From assembly GCF_019578655.1 (NCBI RefSeq), contig NC_063257.1, positions 1,240,001 to 1,304,000 of the forward strand: a DNA stretch of 64,000 bases. Direction: 5' to 3'. The position numbers and the translations under genes were made by a program. Within the stretch, counting starts at the first letter, position 1. Each line of letters begins with the position of its first letter. Positions 48,261 to 61,621 of the stretch are shown here, one piece after another. The stretch is from Ricinus communis. Its lineage: Eukaryota; Streptophyta; Magnoliopsida; Malpighiales; Euphorbiaceae. The notes beneath the pieces are model-generated. The model saw only the letters and a list, made by a program, of their open reading frames with translations. It ran no database searches and was not told the DNA's origin.

Positions 48261-48856
48261 AATTCTCTTTCAAAATAATGTCCTTTATGTTTTTTAGTCG
48301 GATGCCCTCCTGACTGCTGCCTACCTCATTAATCGATTACTTAGCCCCAAGCTCAAAAACCTCAGTTCTCTGGAAATTCTCAAAGGCAGAAAAATAGAGT
48401 TAGGACATATTCGAGTCTTTAGGTGCACAGCCTTTGTCCACATTAGACGTCATCACAAACTTGATAAGAGTTCTGTGAAAACTGTGTTTTTAGGGTATTC
48501 CTCTGAAAAAAAATGGGTATAAATGCTACGACCTTTCCACTCACAAGACCTATATCTCTCGGGATGTGTCATTTGATGAAACCACCCCTTATTTCACAAA
48601 TGATTCTACCCCCACTCATGGATCCTCTACTTTATTATTTCCATATAACTTTACCTTTTTTGACAGCCCATCCCAGACTACTCCATCAGACAGGGAGCAG
48701 CTTCCAGAGGCAACTACCGAGGCCACCTCTTCAGGGGGAGACAGTGTCATCCCCGAGGCTACTTCTTCAGAGAGAGGCAATGAGCCATAGATCGAAGAAA
48801 TTGCCCTGCGAAGATCATCTCGGCTCATTCGACCTCCTGTCAGGCTAAGAGACTAT

Positions 48857-50460
48857 GTGTCCCATAAGGTGTCGTATCCCATTCAACACTTCATTAGTTA
48901 TAATACTGTATCAAATTCTTATAAGACCTATCTAGGCAATCTCACCACCCATATTGAGCCCTCCTCCTTTTATGAAGCTAACACCAATCCTAATTGGTGC
49001 AAGGCTATGGAGGAAGAACTTCAGGCTCTAGAAAAAAATAACACCTGGAATTTAGTCTCTCTGCCACAAAATAAAAAAACCCGTTGGATGTAAATGGGTG
49101 TATAAAATCAAATATAAGCATGATGGAACGATTAAGAGATATAAGGCTAGGCTAGTAGCAAAAGGGTTCACTCAAATATATAGGGTGGATTATCAGGAAA
49201 CTTTTGCTCCAATAGCTAAAATGAGCATTGTTCGTATTTTACTATATGTTGCTATTAACTCATGATGGAGCCTATTTCAAATGGATGTTAAAAACGCATT
49301 CCTCCAAGGGTTCCTAGAAGAAGAAGTCTATATGATATTTCCTCCAGGTCACAAACTTACAACCGATCATTCCCTAGTATGTAAGCTAAAAAAGGCTATC
49401 TATGGATTGAAACAGTTCCCAAGAGCATGTATGCCAAGCTAAGCCATTTTCTCTTAAAAGTTAATTTCAATAAATGTGCCTCTGATTCCTCTACGTTTGT
49501 AAAACACACTCAAACATACACTGTCATTATTCTTGTGTACATTGATGATATTATCATAACAGGTAACAATAATAAAGAGATTGAAGAAGTTAAACAAAAA
49601 CTAAAAAGAGAATTTGATATCAAAGACCTCGGTCAGCTGTCTTACTTCCTTGGACTAGAAATAGCCAAATCTCATAAAGGTCTATTCCTATCCCAAAGAA
49701 AATATGTCCTTGATTTATTAAAAGAAACAGAAAAAATAAGAGTTAAACCTATACACACACCAATAGAGACTAAAACCAAATTTAACCTAGAAGATGGTGA
49801 TCCTTTAGATGATATAGGGCATTATCAGCATCTAGTAGGAAAACTAATTTACCTAATTGTCATTAGACTTGATATCACCTATGCGTTAAGTATGGTAAGC
49901 CAGTTTATGCATGCTCCCCGTACCAGTCATTTGGACGCTATCAGTAGAATTCTTAGGTATCTCAAGGGCACCCCAGGTCAAGGTATTTTGATGAAAAATA
50001 ATAATGCTAATGATATAGTTGGTTTTTCTTATGCAGATTGGGCCGAAAGCTGTGACATAAAATCAACTTCTGGATTCTGCACCTTCGTAGGGGGAACCCA
50101 GTAACGTGGAAAAGCAAAAAACAGACCGTAACTGCAAGATCCAGTGCAGAGGCAGAATATGGATCAAGCAAGTACTTGCAGACATGAGAATAGAATGCAA
50201 AGGCCCAATGAAAATGTATTGCGATAATCAAGCAGCAAGACACATTGCTTCAAATCCTGTCTTTCACGAACGAACCAAACACATTGAAGTTGACTGCCAC
50301 TTCATAAGAAAAAAAGTCCAATTTGGTGAGATTAAAACTCCATTCATCCGAAGTCACGAACAATTGGCAGACATTTTTATAAAGGCCCTGAACAAAACTC
50401 ATCATCAAAATCCTCTTAGCAAGATGGGATCGGTCAACTTGTTTGAACCCATCTTGAGGG
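48857..50460 (+). pseudogene. Copia reverse transcriptase and RNase H region, broken
   Basis: RT motifs in order: [49 protein letters not shown], then YIDDIIITGNN (catalytic YxDD at about 49538), DLGQLSYFLGLEI and the RNase H start ADWAESCDIKSTSGF. Frame changes at about 49090 and 49430, a stop at 49264 and a short deletion near 50155 break the frame. Downstream pieces (CDNQAARHIASNPVFHERTK) are the end of RNase H. Confidence 0.88.
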
Positions 50461-50464
50461 AGAG
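50455..50464 (+). other. Polypurine tract of the copia element
   Basis: GAGGGAGAG immediately upstream of the 3' LTR, the usual place for plus-strand priming. Confidence 0.8.
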
Positions 50465-50790
50465 TGTTGAAGAACAAAAACAAGAACCAACAATCCAACA
50501 GTTAACAGAACAAGACCAACAACTAAAGACCGAAGGTCAAGGCCTCAAGTCTTGTCATCATAGGCCTAAAGGCTGAGAATAGGAGCAACATTTCTTCCTT
50601 AAGGTCACTTCTACTATTCTCAGAATGGAAAAAAAAATGTTGACATAGAGCTTAGGGTCCAACAGAATAGCAATAAGACTGTTACACCCAAACTGTATAT
50701 ATTAAAGACTTCTTCATACATAGAATCTCAAAATACAAGCTTGTAAATTCATTATAGATTAATAACAACTTCAAATTACAATCTTTCACA
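50465..50790 (+). repeat. Copia 3' LTR, 326 bp
   Basis: Begins TGTTGAAG and ends TTTCACA like the 5' LTR. It has about 30 extra bases (AGCTTGTAAATTCATTATAG... near 50740-50770) absent from the 5' copy. Most substitutions relative to the 5' LTR are G-to-A or C-to-T in this copy. Confidence 0.95.
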
Positions 50791-50795
50791 TATAT

Positions 50796-52067
50796 CTCTT
50801 TTAATTTTATTATTTTATTAAATTTTATTTTTATATTTTTTCAATATAATTTTATTTTTTTATTATAATTTATTTCAAATATAATATTTACTCCATTTAA
50901 AGTGAATTTTTTTACTTATTATACTTTATTAAGTACAATATTACCTCATTATTTAACAGGTAACATATAAATTCATTTGGAAATGATTTGTATTTAAAAT
51001 CATTTGTAAATTATGAATTCTTGATTTCAACCAAATGTACTAACAAGTAAAGACATACATACAAGTGTTTCATAATTAGGTTCTCTTATTTCCAGAGCAG
51101 AAAAGTACATGTCAGCCAGCCACCACCAACAACTCATTTACTATCTCTTTCCCGTTAGTAGCTCCAAAAAAACCACCATCATTATTGAGGTTAGGAAGAG
51201 AATCATATATATTTAGTTACATATTTTCTTCTTAGAAACCCCCGAAGACACGACTTTTGGAGCTCCCATCACATGCGAGGCAAGCTGGCCTTATAAAAAA
51301 TGGGTCCTTACCCGATCAAGCAGCCTTTCCAATGTTGACAAGTTTGCAGCTCCAAATGAAATCTATCAGGTGTCAACCAAAGAAGATCCTCCACTAATGA
51401 AGACAGACACAAACATGTTACGATTCCAAAAAGGGAAATATCGCTACCATTGCAGTTTAAGACAGTGGTAATCTTGTTTTTGCCTGCTTTATGGTTTGAC
51501 AAAACACTCCAAATCCACTTTCGGATATTTCAAGGATATCGATTTCTTTTTTTTTCTTTTTGGCTTATCACTTATCAGTCAATAATGCACGATAACTGGC
51601 AATAGCCAGTAATATTGTCCAGCTACCGTCACATATAAAGTGCTGGACATGAATGAAGTATGTTCCTTATATTGGTTGATGCTCACGAAGATAGTGGTGC
51701 AGGCCTCTTCGTGCATGCTCTCGGCGCTTCCTAGGTATCCTTTCTTTAATATGGTTCTGTAAAATCTCCAAGTTTGTTTATATTACTGCCAAATTACTGC
51801 TATACCTCTTTATGTGTGTTTATGTGCTTTTCTATATGAGGCTTGATTAGAAAATTTGCTTTACTAATTATTACGATTACTATTATATTCTAAAATGCTC
51901 ATCAAAATGCGTTTTTTTTTCTTTACTACAGTGGCTGCAATCTTGATGCGGTGTTAGTTGACTTGACTATGAAGAGAATTGCGTGCTCTTAAAGTTTAAA
52001 GTTTTTTGTTGTTGATCTACTGCAGATTACTGTGCTGTAATTCTTCGTTTGATAAAGGGTTTCAAGA
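50796..52067. other. Intergenic DNA, former promoter and leader of the invertase copy
   Basis: AT-rich to about 51050, then mixed composition. The stretch 51540-52067 includes possible leader exons of the invertase copy (an AG acceptor before 52025 and a GGTATCC donor-like word near 51734), but nothing that can be proved. No independent gene seen. Confidence 0.4.
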
Positions 52068-54237
52068 ATGGCTCTGATTGCTGCAATGGATGTTTCACAT
52101 AATGGAAGAGTTAAATGCATGGAGACAACAGGATCAATATTTGAAATTGATGATTCTGATGTTTTTAAGTTAATGGAAAGGCCTACACCTGTCAATGTAG
52201 AGAGGAATAAATCCTTTGATGAAAGGTCATTAAATAGCGAATTCTCAATTACTTTATCACCTCGTTTCAATCACAGAAACCATCAGGAGTTTGGATCTCC
52301 GACAGAAAGATCTGGTTTTAGTACACCACGGTCAGGTGGTCATTTTGAGCCAAACCCCATGGTTGCTGAAGCCTGGGAATCATTGAGGCGCTCCTTGGTT
52401 TACCATCGCGGCCAACCTGTTGGAACTATTGCTGCATTGGATCATTCTGTTGAAGAACTCAACTATAATCAGGTGAAATATTGTTTACCATTCTATTAAA
52501 AAGAATGTTAAAAAAAGCTTTGTTTGTATCTGGTGCAAAAATGACATTGAGTTTCTTTATATATTGTTCTTTTCAGTGATTTAGCAATACTAATCTTCCT
52601 GTACCTGGCAGGTGTTAGAGATTTTGTGCCAAGTGCCTTGGCCTTTTTGATGAATGGGGAGTATGAAGTAGTTAAGAATTTTATCTTGAAAACTATACAA
52701 CTTCAGTCTTGGGAGAAAAGAATAGACCAATTCAAGCTAGGAGAAGGAGTGATGCCAGCAAGCTTTAAAGTGCTCCATAAACCTGAGAAGAATATTGAGA
52801 CTCTTATAGCAGACTTTGGTGAGAGTGCAATCCGAAGAGTTGCTCCTGTTGATTTTTGGTGGATTATATTGCTTCGTGCATATACAAAATCAACAGGGGA
52901 TTCTTCCTTGGCTGAGACGCCTGATTGCCAAAGGGGTATGCGCCTTATACTCAATTTGTATCTATCAGAAGGCTTTGACACATTCCCAACTCTGCTCTGT
53001 GTTGATGGATGCTGTATGATTGACCGCAGAATGGTTTGTTTCCTCAATTTGTTCCTCAATTTTGAGTATAAGCATGCTTTCTCTGGTTTTTGCATGTAGC
53101 ATGAAGTTACCATATGTTGATGCCATCTCCTAGTTTTTCCAAGTTGCATATCAGACAATTTCCCCTTGAAACATTAAAAATTCTTATTCAACTAATTAAA
53201 TTAATCTCTCAATCAGGGTGTATATGGATATCCTATTGAGATACAAGCACTCTTCTTTATGGCTTTAAGGTGTGCTTTGATTTTACTTAAGCATGATGAT
53301 GAGGGGAAGGAACTTATTGATAGAGTAGTTGCGCGCCTCCGTGCTTTAAGCTATCACATGCGCAGTTATTTCTGGCTGGACCTGAAGCAGCTTAATGATA
53401 TATATCGATATAAAACAGAAGAGTAGTCTCATACTGCAGTTAACAAGTTCAATGTCATGCCCGACTCTCTTCCAGATTGGGTGTTCGATTTCGTGCCAAC
53501 TCGTGGTGGCTACTTCATTGGAAATGTGAGTCCAGCAAGAATGGACTTCAGATGGTTCTGTTTGGGTAATTGTTGCAATATTGTCATCTCTAGCAACCCC
53601 AGAGCAAGCTGCAGCAATAATGGATCTCATTGAATCTCGCTGGGGAGAATTGGTTGGAGAAATGCCACTGAAGATCTGTTATCCAGCAATAGAAAGTCAT
53701 GAATGGCGGGTTGTGACTGGCTGCGATCCCAAGGATACCAGGTGGAGTTACCACAATGGAGGATCTTGGCCAGGTTGGCTACTCATCGTCTCTTTTGACA
53801 TCTAATACTAATATTGTAGATTTAGCCAGTACTGCTCTGAATGGCAACTGACATATCGGATATAGTTCTCTACTTGTGATGAAATGAATGATTATATCTG
53901 TATATTTTCAAGGGATTTAATTGGGTTCTGTTTCTACTCAGTGCTTCTATGGCTCCTTACAGCAGCCTGTATCAAAACCGGTCGTCCACAGATTGCGAGG
54001 CGTGCCATTGAACTTGCTGAAACTCGGTTATCAAGAGACCACTGGCCCGAATATTATGATGGGAAGGTTGGCCGGTTTGTTGGAAAGCAAGCTCGCAAGT
54101 ACCAGACATGGTCTATTGCCGGGTACTTAGTGGCCAAGATGATGCTGGAAGATCCATCTCATCTTGGTATTATATCACTTGAGGAAGATAAGCAAATGAA
54201 AGCCTTAGTGAAAAGATCAGCTTCATGGACTTGTTGA
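52068..54237 (+). pseudogene. Neutral/alkaline invertase (GH100, CINV type), inactivated copy
   Basis: Four exons of a cytosolic-type GH100 invertase (sucrose to glucose and fructose) are recognisable: 52068-52472, 52612-53033, 53217-53773 and 53942-54237. Landmarks are [112 protein letters not shown], and the C-terminus SASWTC. The copy is broken: at the start of exon 2 the frame does not continue from exon 1 (four bases missing relative to the family's VFVRDF), exon 3 has TAG at 53424 in place of a Tyr codon, and two bases are missing near 53573. The VDSGFWW segment, which holds the catalytic Asp in GH100, lacks two residues (VDFWW, near 52851). Several independent lesions argue against sequencing error. 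Confidence 0.88.
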
Positions 54238-54887
54238 CATTGAATACAACATTGTCTTCTATAAGCTTCAAACACTCTTTTAATTCTCAAACAAACAATA
54301 CAAGTGCTTGACATTCTTTAAAACATGGACACAAAAAGGAGGATACTTCAGTTTCTCATTAGACAAGCAGCTTTGAATTCTCAATGGCATGTGATAAATT
54401 CCACAATGGTACAAATTTAAAACCAAGAAAGAATTATACCAATTCAATTTAACTCAACTGGTAATGAACTAGAGTTATCTTTGTTGAGTTAATTAATTAA
54501 TTAAAAACTAATTATCAGATAATGCCAAAAATAAGCGCACAAATAGAAAGGTGGGCTTGGCACCATCGTATATCTAATGACGTTAGTTGAACAGCCATAC
54601 CCATTATGCAACAGCCCATCATCCAACTTCATCTGCTTCTTACCAAACATAAAAGCTCTTCTCACCGACACGTGTTCCCAACTTAACATTAACAGACTTT
54701 TTAATAAGCTCAAGCAACAAAGTCTTTATGTTCCCATCTTCCACCTGTGTACATCCTCCCTACACAGCACAGCGCACATCATCACGGATCTGATTTCTGC
54801 ATTTCTCTATTCTTAAACTTGTCACTTCTCTCTGTGCAAAGAAGAGAGAAATATAGTGAACAGATAAGGAGAGTAACGAAAGTAAAG
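54238..54887. other. Intergenic DNA and ERD2-like promoter/leader
   Basis: 3' flank of the invertase pseudogene, then the upstream region of the ERD2-like gene, which becomes CT/GA-rich (CTCTCTGTG, GAAGAGAGAAA) near the start codon. No gene seen. Confidence 0.5.
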
Positions 54888-57800
54888 ATGAAAGGGACAA
54901 AGAGGCCGATCCACGCTGTTGCAACATGGGTACGAAGGCAACCACCAAAGGCCAAAGCTATTTTAGCAGTGGTGTCTGGTATGGCTGCTTTAGTTTTTCT
55001 TAGGATGGTTGTTCATGATCACGATAACCTTTTTGTTGCTGCTGAGGCTGTTCATGCCGTTGGTATCTCTGTCTTAATTTATAAGCTCATGAAGGAGAAG
55101 ACTTGTGCCGGTAATTGTTATTATTATAATTATTATTACCATTATTTAGTGACCATCCTTTTGTTTTAAGCTTACAATTGTTTGATTGAATAGGCTTTTG
55201 GGTTTTCTTTTTCCTACTACTTTTTGCGGACAGTTTTACGTGCAATGCATTTCAAATTTTATTGTTTCTGACATGAGAATTTTGGCAACTCTATACCTTT
55301 GTGCGATTCTCCAGTTTCTGAAAAGTGGAGGTTCTATCTGTGTTACCTAAAAGACTATAGAAGTGTTTGATTAGATTTAAATATGCATGCTATCCTCGGT
55401 AGGGCACTCCAAATTTAGTTTGTTGGAATTATAGTAATGATACAATGTGAAATGGAGGAAGGAGTATTTATTATTCTTCCATTTCATATAAGAACTAAAA
55501 TAACTAATTAAGCTGATGTTATGCAGTCAAATATGATGGTAGAACAGCAAAGGCTCTTACCAAAGAAAGCAAGCTCAATTTTATAGAGCAATTGCCCTTT
55601 GGATTCTGCTATTTCTCCTCTAATTGTCATTATTCTCAACATGAATCATGATGTGTGTAACTTATGAGGAGAGCTTCATAAAAGTAAGATTTTGGTTTTC
55701 CTAATAAAACATTTATCTGTAATATCAGTTTCTAACCTAGTTTTGCTGTAAATGTTGTGAATCAACTTATCTATGATAGGTTCTCTTGGGTTCATTACAA
55801 TTACGTCTTTGCAGGGTTATCACTGAAATCACAGGAGCTGACAGCTATCTTTTTAGCTGCTAGACTCTACTGCAGCTTTGTCATGGAATATGACATACAC
55901 ACACTACTTGATTCGGCCACACTGCTGACAACCCTATGGGTTATTTATACTATCCGCTTCAAATTAAGATCCAGTTACATGGATGACAAAGACAACTTTG
56001 CAATATACTATGTCGTGAGTCTTTTTGCTTTTATTTCATTTTTATCTTTACCACTGGTTGACTTAATCTTTGATTGATATTTTCACTGTGAAAAGCATAC
56101 TCTGTTGTAGATTTGTCCCTATCTCTGCTTATTTTGACTTTATTTTTCCAGATGTAATTTTATAAAGTTATGCATGTGCTCCTTGTGGGGTGGATATAGG
56201 ATATTCCAGTGCAGAGTTGTTTGACTGTTTAGGAGTTCAGGAACATACTGAAATGTGGAAGTTAACTCCTTTTTCAGATTATAGAGTAGTTGACATGTAT
56301 TTTCCCACAGATAGAAGGCATTTTAATTCATCTAATTGTTAGCAAGAGCTTTTTTGTTTTTCAAACTGCATATATAACAATTTGTTACAGTGACACCTTA
56401 TTTTTGAGCTAAATATAAGGTAGTTATAAGATTTTTTTTTTTTTAGAAATTCATGTTGTACCATATTTTCTGAGCTACTGCAGGTTAAACATACTCATTT
56501 AGGTGATGTGTGAGTTAGCTTTTATGACTTAATTGTGCTTCTGGTCCCTTCAGTGATCCTAAATTCAAGCCTTCTGGATATGGTATCACTAACATGATAT
56601 GTATATCAATGGTTTGAATTTGTATTATCATCAATTTTGACGCTGGGCATTACTGTTAACATGAATGATTAATTTGATTTTGACATAATAATCAATTTGG
56701 AGGATTTCTATTTATACTGTTGTATTTTAGACGTACCAAGAAGAAGTGCTGATTATGATGTGGTTTGGTCTTTACTTTTTTCTTTTTTAATCTTGTTTTT
56801 ATTTGTCATCAATTGATTTCTGATTGTATTTGTTTTCTCATGCCAATGCAGTTGATACCTTGTGCTGTGCTATCTTTGATTATTCATCCAACAACGCAGC
56901 ATCATATATTTAATAGGATTTGCTGGGCTTTCTGTGTTTATCTTGAAGCTGTTTCAGTGTTGCCTCAGCTTCGTGTCATGCAGAACACAAAGGTATGGTG
57001 GAATGTCACATTTGCATATGTGTTACCTCTTTCGCTGTACAATGTTAAGATTAAAGATTTTGACAGTTATACAGACTTTCTTTGTAACCCACTTCTTGAA
57101 TGCTTTTTTATTTGTTTTGTATAACATTTAGATTTAATATTGGATAAAACACTTGTGTTGATATTTCAATTGTCTGATTTCAGATTGTTGAACCCTTCAC
57201 GGCACATTATGTATTTGCACTTGGAGTTGCAAGGTTCTTGAGTTGTGCACATTGGGTGCTTCAGGTTATATACGCCAGCTTATAACTCCTTAAACTCCCT
57301 TGGGCATATGGTTGGATATGTTATGATGAAATTCTATGTTATGTTTAACTCTGTCTACTAGTTCTCCTTATCCTGCCATTCACTTTTAACACTTGCTGGT
57401 ATAGCACATGTCAACCAGTGCTAAATGATGAACTTGTAAAGTATAGTTGCATGTTACTACCAAAATAATTGGTTAACAACTGCGTGGTTTTTTTATTTCC
57501 CTCATATTTCAGTTAGTAAGATGTATGGATGACTATGGATGTGTGTGCTTGTATCATGACAACTTTTAATGAGGGTTCGTCTTTAGACACATGTGAACCA
57601 GTGTTCTCTTGATGAAACATGAAAGATGTGTGCGCTTATGCACATATTGATTGCTTTCTTACTATCAATGTGCATTTTTTTTCTTCATACAGGTACTGGA
57701 TACTCGGGGACGCCTTCTGACTGCACTGGGCTATGGATTATGGCCTCCTATGGTCCTCCTTTCAGAAATTGTACAGACATTCATTCTTGCTGATTTTTGC

Positions 57801-57953
57801 TACTACTATGTCAAGAGGTGGGGCAACGGAGCACTTAATTTACTAGATGCTAACGTAGTGTATATATCCATAATCTCCAAATAATATGTTTGGTTTGTTT
57901 ACAGTCTCGTAGGTGGACAGCTTGTTCTACGTCTCCCCTCAGGAGTAGTGTAA
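54888..57953 (+). CDS. ER lumen protein retaining receptor (ERD2)-like membrane protein, 272 aa
   Basis: Six exons (54888-55110, 55815-56014, 56852-56992, 57184-57264, 57693-57817, 57905-57953) join in frame to 272 residues. The product has an N-terminal arm (MKGTKRPIHAVATWVRRQPPK, plant ERD2-like type), then a KDEL-receptor-like fold with about seven hydrophobic segments: AKAILAVVSGMAALVFL, AAEAVHAVGISVLIYK, LTAIFLAARLYCSF, TLLTTLWVIYTIRFK, VLSLIIHPTT, FCVYLEAVSVLPQLRVMQ, and the C-terminal IVQTFILADFCYYYVKS. The block LEAVSVLPQLRVMQ and FILADFCYYYVKS are ERD2-family signatures. Classical ERD2 retrieves HDEL/KDEL proteins from Golgi to ER; the longer ERD2-like branch to which this belongs is less well characterised. 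Introns are GT-AG; no lesions. Confidence 0.92.
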
Positions 57954-60900
57954 GCCAATTTAATGTGTAGAACAGTAAAGTGCATCCACAGACTGGCTAA
58001 ATGTAGGGCAGTGCAGCTTCTTGCTTCTCAAGCCATATGGAGCACCTGGGTTAGCTTGTATACTCACATTCTTCTTTCCAGCCAATTGGAGATTATTGTA
58101 GTATGTGGACCGTAAAGTTGGAAGTGCATTGGATTTTGATATTATCATAACTTAATAATTTAACAGAAGTAACTTACCATAATCAGAGTAACACTGTAGG
58201 GGCACTAGCATGATTCTGCTTATATAGATGTTCATGGATTCAGATTGTCCTTTCTCATCAAGCTATTTGCTTCTATGACATCTCTGTACTTGAAAGCTGC
58301 TGATCCTCTTTTCTCTCGCTATATATTATCAAGAAGTTGATGGTTTTCTTTAGAAAAGTAGAAACCACGCTTGAACAATCCTTTATATTATAAGGTCGTA
58401 GTGAAAGAGCATATTTATCAGGTGGTCCTTGGACTGCTGTGGAAAAGCTTTGTTGGATCTGCCACCCCGAAAGCTTCTGTCAATTTGTTATGGATGCTTA
58501 TAGTCAAACTGAACCAATTTCCATTGTTAGCTCTCTCATCTCTACACTGATGTGTTTGTTTATATGGCTTCATTTTAAATCAATATGGCAACCTCATCTT
58601 CAGCGTACAAGCAAAACAAAGAACCAAAGAACTTTCCTTTCTTCAGTTTGCGCGGTGTTGTCCTTTTAGGGGAATTCCATTCGATAATATTTCACACAGA
58701 AACACTATCAAAGTTTTGCATACCGATTGGCTGATGGAGCTCTTTCAACCCTTGTTGAGCAAAAGCTATAAAAATTCATTTTAATTTCTCGACTCAATCT
58801 TAGCAGTATATTTTACACTTAGCTTGCACACTCGTGATTTTGATTTTATCCTAGTTTTCATCACAGCTGTTAGTTTTGGTTTTCTTTTTCAAGTAAATTC
58901 TGATTCTCTGAAGTCAATTTCGGAAGTGGATAAGAGTTAGGAGTTTGGTGTGGTCGGCCAAATGGGACATGGGGCAGCTAAAAGGAATCAGAATCGGAAT
59001 TAGGTGAGCGGCATTTAGCAGAGATGATAATATTTTATCAGAAATATCTGTGCTTTAGTTGGCACTGCATATGTTCAGTAGGCCTATACACCTTCACGCT
59101 TTATAGCTTTAATATTTGGTGTATATTGTGCAAGTCTCAGCCTTCCACAACCGATTCATTCGGCTAGAGTTCGAATTATTATGCTCATGAGAGTCATATA
59201 ATAAAAGTTACTATAGCATCTTATTCTTTATTTGCGTAAATTATTTCTGATTCAATCAAAAGTTGAATCCACGGAATTTAGAAGAAGAAGTTAAGAGGAG
59301 AGAGAATCTTAGAGATAGAGGGAATAAATTTCTTCATTCAACAACTTGAATATCCTTGTGCAAGGAAGTAGCCATTACACTCATTTGGCAGTATTAGCCA
59401 GCTCACATTGCCATATAACAAGCATAACAAATAAAGTAGCTATTTATTCCAAAAACGACATTTCTACGATCCAAAACGGCATTGCACTTAATTTTAGTCG
59501 TAACAATTTTTCTAAACAATAATCACCTAATTTTATGAGTCGGTATGGGAGTTCAAACTTTAAACTTTATCAAGTCTAAAAAGTAAAAGATATATTATAG
59601 CTTGACATTTCTTTTATCTTAACTTGTATCATTTTACATATAAATAGTAGAGTACATTAACCAATTCAAATTATGTTTATTACGAATTGAACTTTATGAA
59701 AGAATTGCAGGAACCTATCAAATCTATCCATTCAATTCAATTCAAAATGATGAATTTATAGGACAACGTAGTCGATCAAATCAAATTTACAATCTTTTGA
59801 TTGAATTCTATAGAAAGGGACAAAATGAATAAATGGCCTCCTTAAGAGTTATTATGATATCTTCTTTAGATTACTGCGAATTCAATGTTGTATAATAATT
59901 GGTGCAGTTGCATCGACGGAAACATTACACCTTTCTATCGTCCTATATATTTCATAATTAAGCTTTACAATGAAGATTAGCCAATTTTAATTGCTCTACT
60001 ACTGACCTTATCCAAGTTTGATTATTGGATTAACTTCTTTTTTTCAAAAAGAAAAAAACAAAAGAAAAGTTTATACGAGCTATGGCACCTTTGCGGGTAT
60101 AAATAATAAGAAGACATGCATCTTCAAAACACTAATTGTGAATTGAAATTTAAACTCGAAATTTCTATTATTTAAAAAGAAATACTTTTATAATTTGAAT
60201 TAAATTTAAAATTATCTGTTTTTTCTTCTTTTGAAATAATATTAAAATCTTTCTTTAATTTGGTCGCGTTCGTAATTCGATGAAAATGCCGCTAAGATGA
60301 TGTTAATTATTGAGTAGGTGCGGTGGAGATATTATTTGGATAAGTGATGATGTCAAGTTTCGTCCATTTCATTATGGGAGTCCAGCTATACTATGCATCT
60401 TTTGTACTTGTTTCGTAGAAATGCACATTTCTAATTCATCACGGAACAAGGAATTAATTACTAACTCCAGCCCTGAACTGCTCAACTCTGTCGAGTGGCT
60501 TGTTGGTAATCCGCTAATCACCACAGTCGTGAGAATTACAGATATTTAAAAAGAATTGAGCCTCATTATTTACCATTCACTAATATTAATCAAATGTATC
60601 ACATTTATGCTAAATATTAAAAATCCATTCTAATAAGTAGATAAAAACTGGCCCAGTTTTTCATATTAATAAAGTGATTCACTTATTAGATCGAATTGGA
60701 AATATAGTATTTAATTCTTAAATAAAATATAAAGTAATTTGAAATTTTCAAACAAACCAGAAATTACCTAGAGTAACAATCCACCAGATTTTATCATTAT
60801 TCATGTTAAACCACTAATCTAACATAATTTTTCATATGAAGACAATTTTTGTATGATGAATGTTAGGCAGTGACTTCATATCTACCAAATTCACATATCA

Positions 60901-61526
60901 CAAGCTGTCATCTATATCTTGACCATCCAGCTGGCCAAGTCACTTCTCATGAGGTTTTCAGTAGTGAATTGACCAAAGCCATGGCATATTCATCTTCTTC
61001 TTTTTCTTCAGTGGGATCTTTTGTTATGTCCAATCTCCATTGGTTCAGTTAAATCATTTCTCATTTAAAAATATTACAAGCTTACAACGTGGATTTGTCA
61101 TTGCTAATTCTATAGGCGTTTATATAAACAAGAGTACATGCAAAAGGAACATGTTTTATCAATACAACTTTTTTTTTGACAGTAAGATTACTCCAACAAT
61201 GAGCATTCTCTTATGCATATATATATATATTCATTAACTTTCAAGTTGATGATTAACCCTACCATTTTAGTTGTATTATTTATGATAACGACAGATATGT
61301 GTCCCATTTCCGCGTATTGGAAATGGAAAAAAGAAAGAGGACTAACTAACAAAAGTGGCTTATATATATGCCCTTTCCTAGTACAGTCCAGATGATTCCA
61401 AAGGCTACTGCTCTCCACCAAAGATGCATAGCAGAAATTCCTGACAACTCAACCCTAATAATGCCACTTCTGCTTTTCCACACACTATTAAAAATCAGAA
61501 TGTCCACCTACTTCTCCAATGCTTGC
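57954..61526. other. Long intergenic region
   Basis: 3' UTR of the ERD2-like gene to perhaps 58700, where short open frames (for example 58439-58669) look non-conserved. From 59100 to 61500 the DNA is AT-rich with scattered mixed-composition patches and (TA)n near 61217-61231. No recognisable gene, RNA or clear transposon end was found; a regulatory role for the GASA pair is possible but not shown. Confidence 0.5.
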
Positions 61527-61534
61527 TATAAATA
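61527..61534 (+). promoter_or_regulatory. TATA box of GASA gene 1
   Basis: TATAAATA about 95 bases upstream of the start codon, in CTATAAATACCCC; this spacing gives a leader of about 60 bases. Confidence 0.7.
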
Positions 61535-61621
61535 CCCCACCCTTTCTCCCATTTCATGTACCAAAAGTTAATTTAGCTGTTTCCTTAATTTGCTTTTCCT
61601 TTAGTGTTTGGTTTATTAGGA

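Larger units (their letters stand above)
45804..50790 (+). mobile_element. Ty1/copia LTR retrotransposon, decayed but with both LTRs
   Basis: Both LTRs start TGTTGAAGAAC and end TTTCACA (TG...CA), and the element is flanked by a 5-bp duplication TATAT (45799-45803 and 50791-50795). The internal order gag, protease, integrase, reverse transcriptase, RNase H identifies copia. The coding region is interrupted by multiple stops and frame changes, for example at the G run near 46681, near 48246, near 48787, at 49264 and near 49430, and a segment is missing between the RNase H start and 50160. It cannot encode a working polyprotein. It sits between the coiled-coil gene and the broken invertase. Confidence 0.95.

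Noticed and set aside
58439..58669. 76-codon frame downstream of the ERD2-like gene
   Set aside because: No recognisable motif and probably 3' UTR or intergenic; Cys/His residues do not form a zinc-binding pattern.
60310..60549. 79-codon frame in the long intergenic region
   Set aside because: No family resemblance, no leader or splice context, mixed AT-rich DNA.
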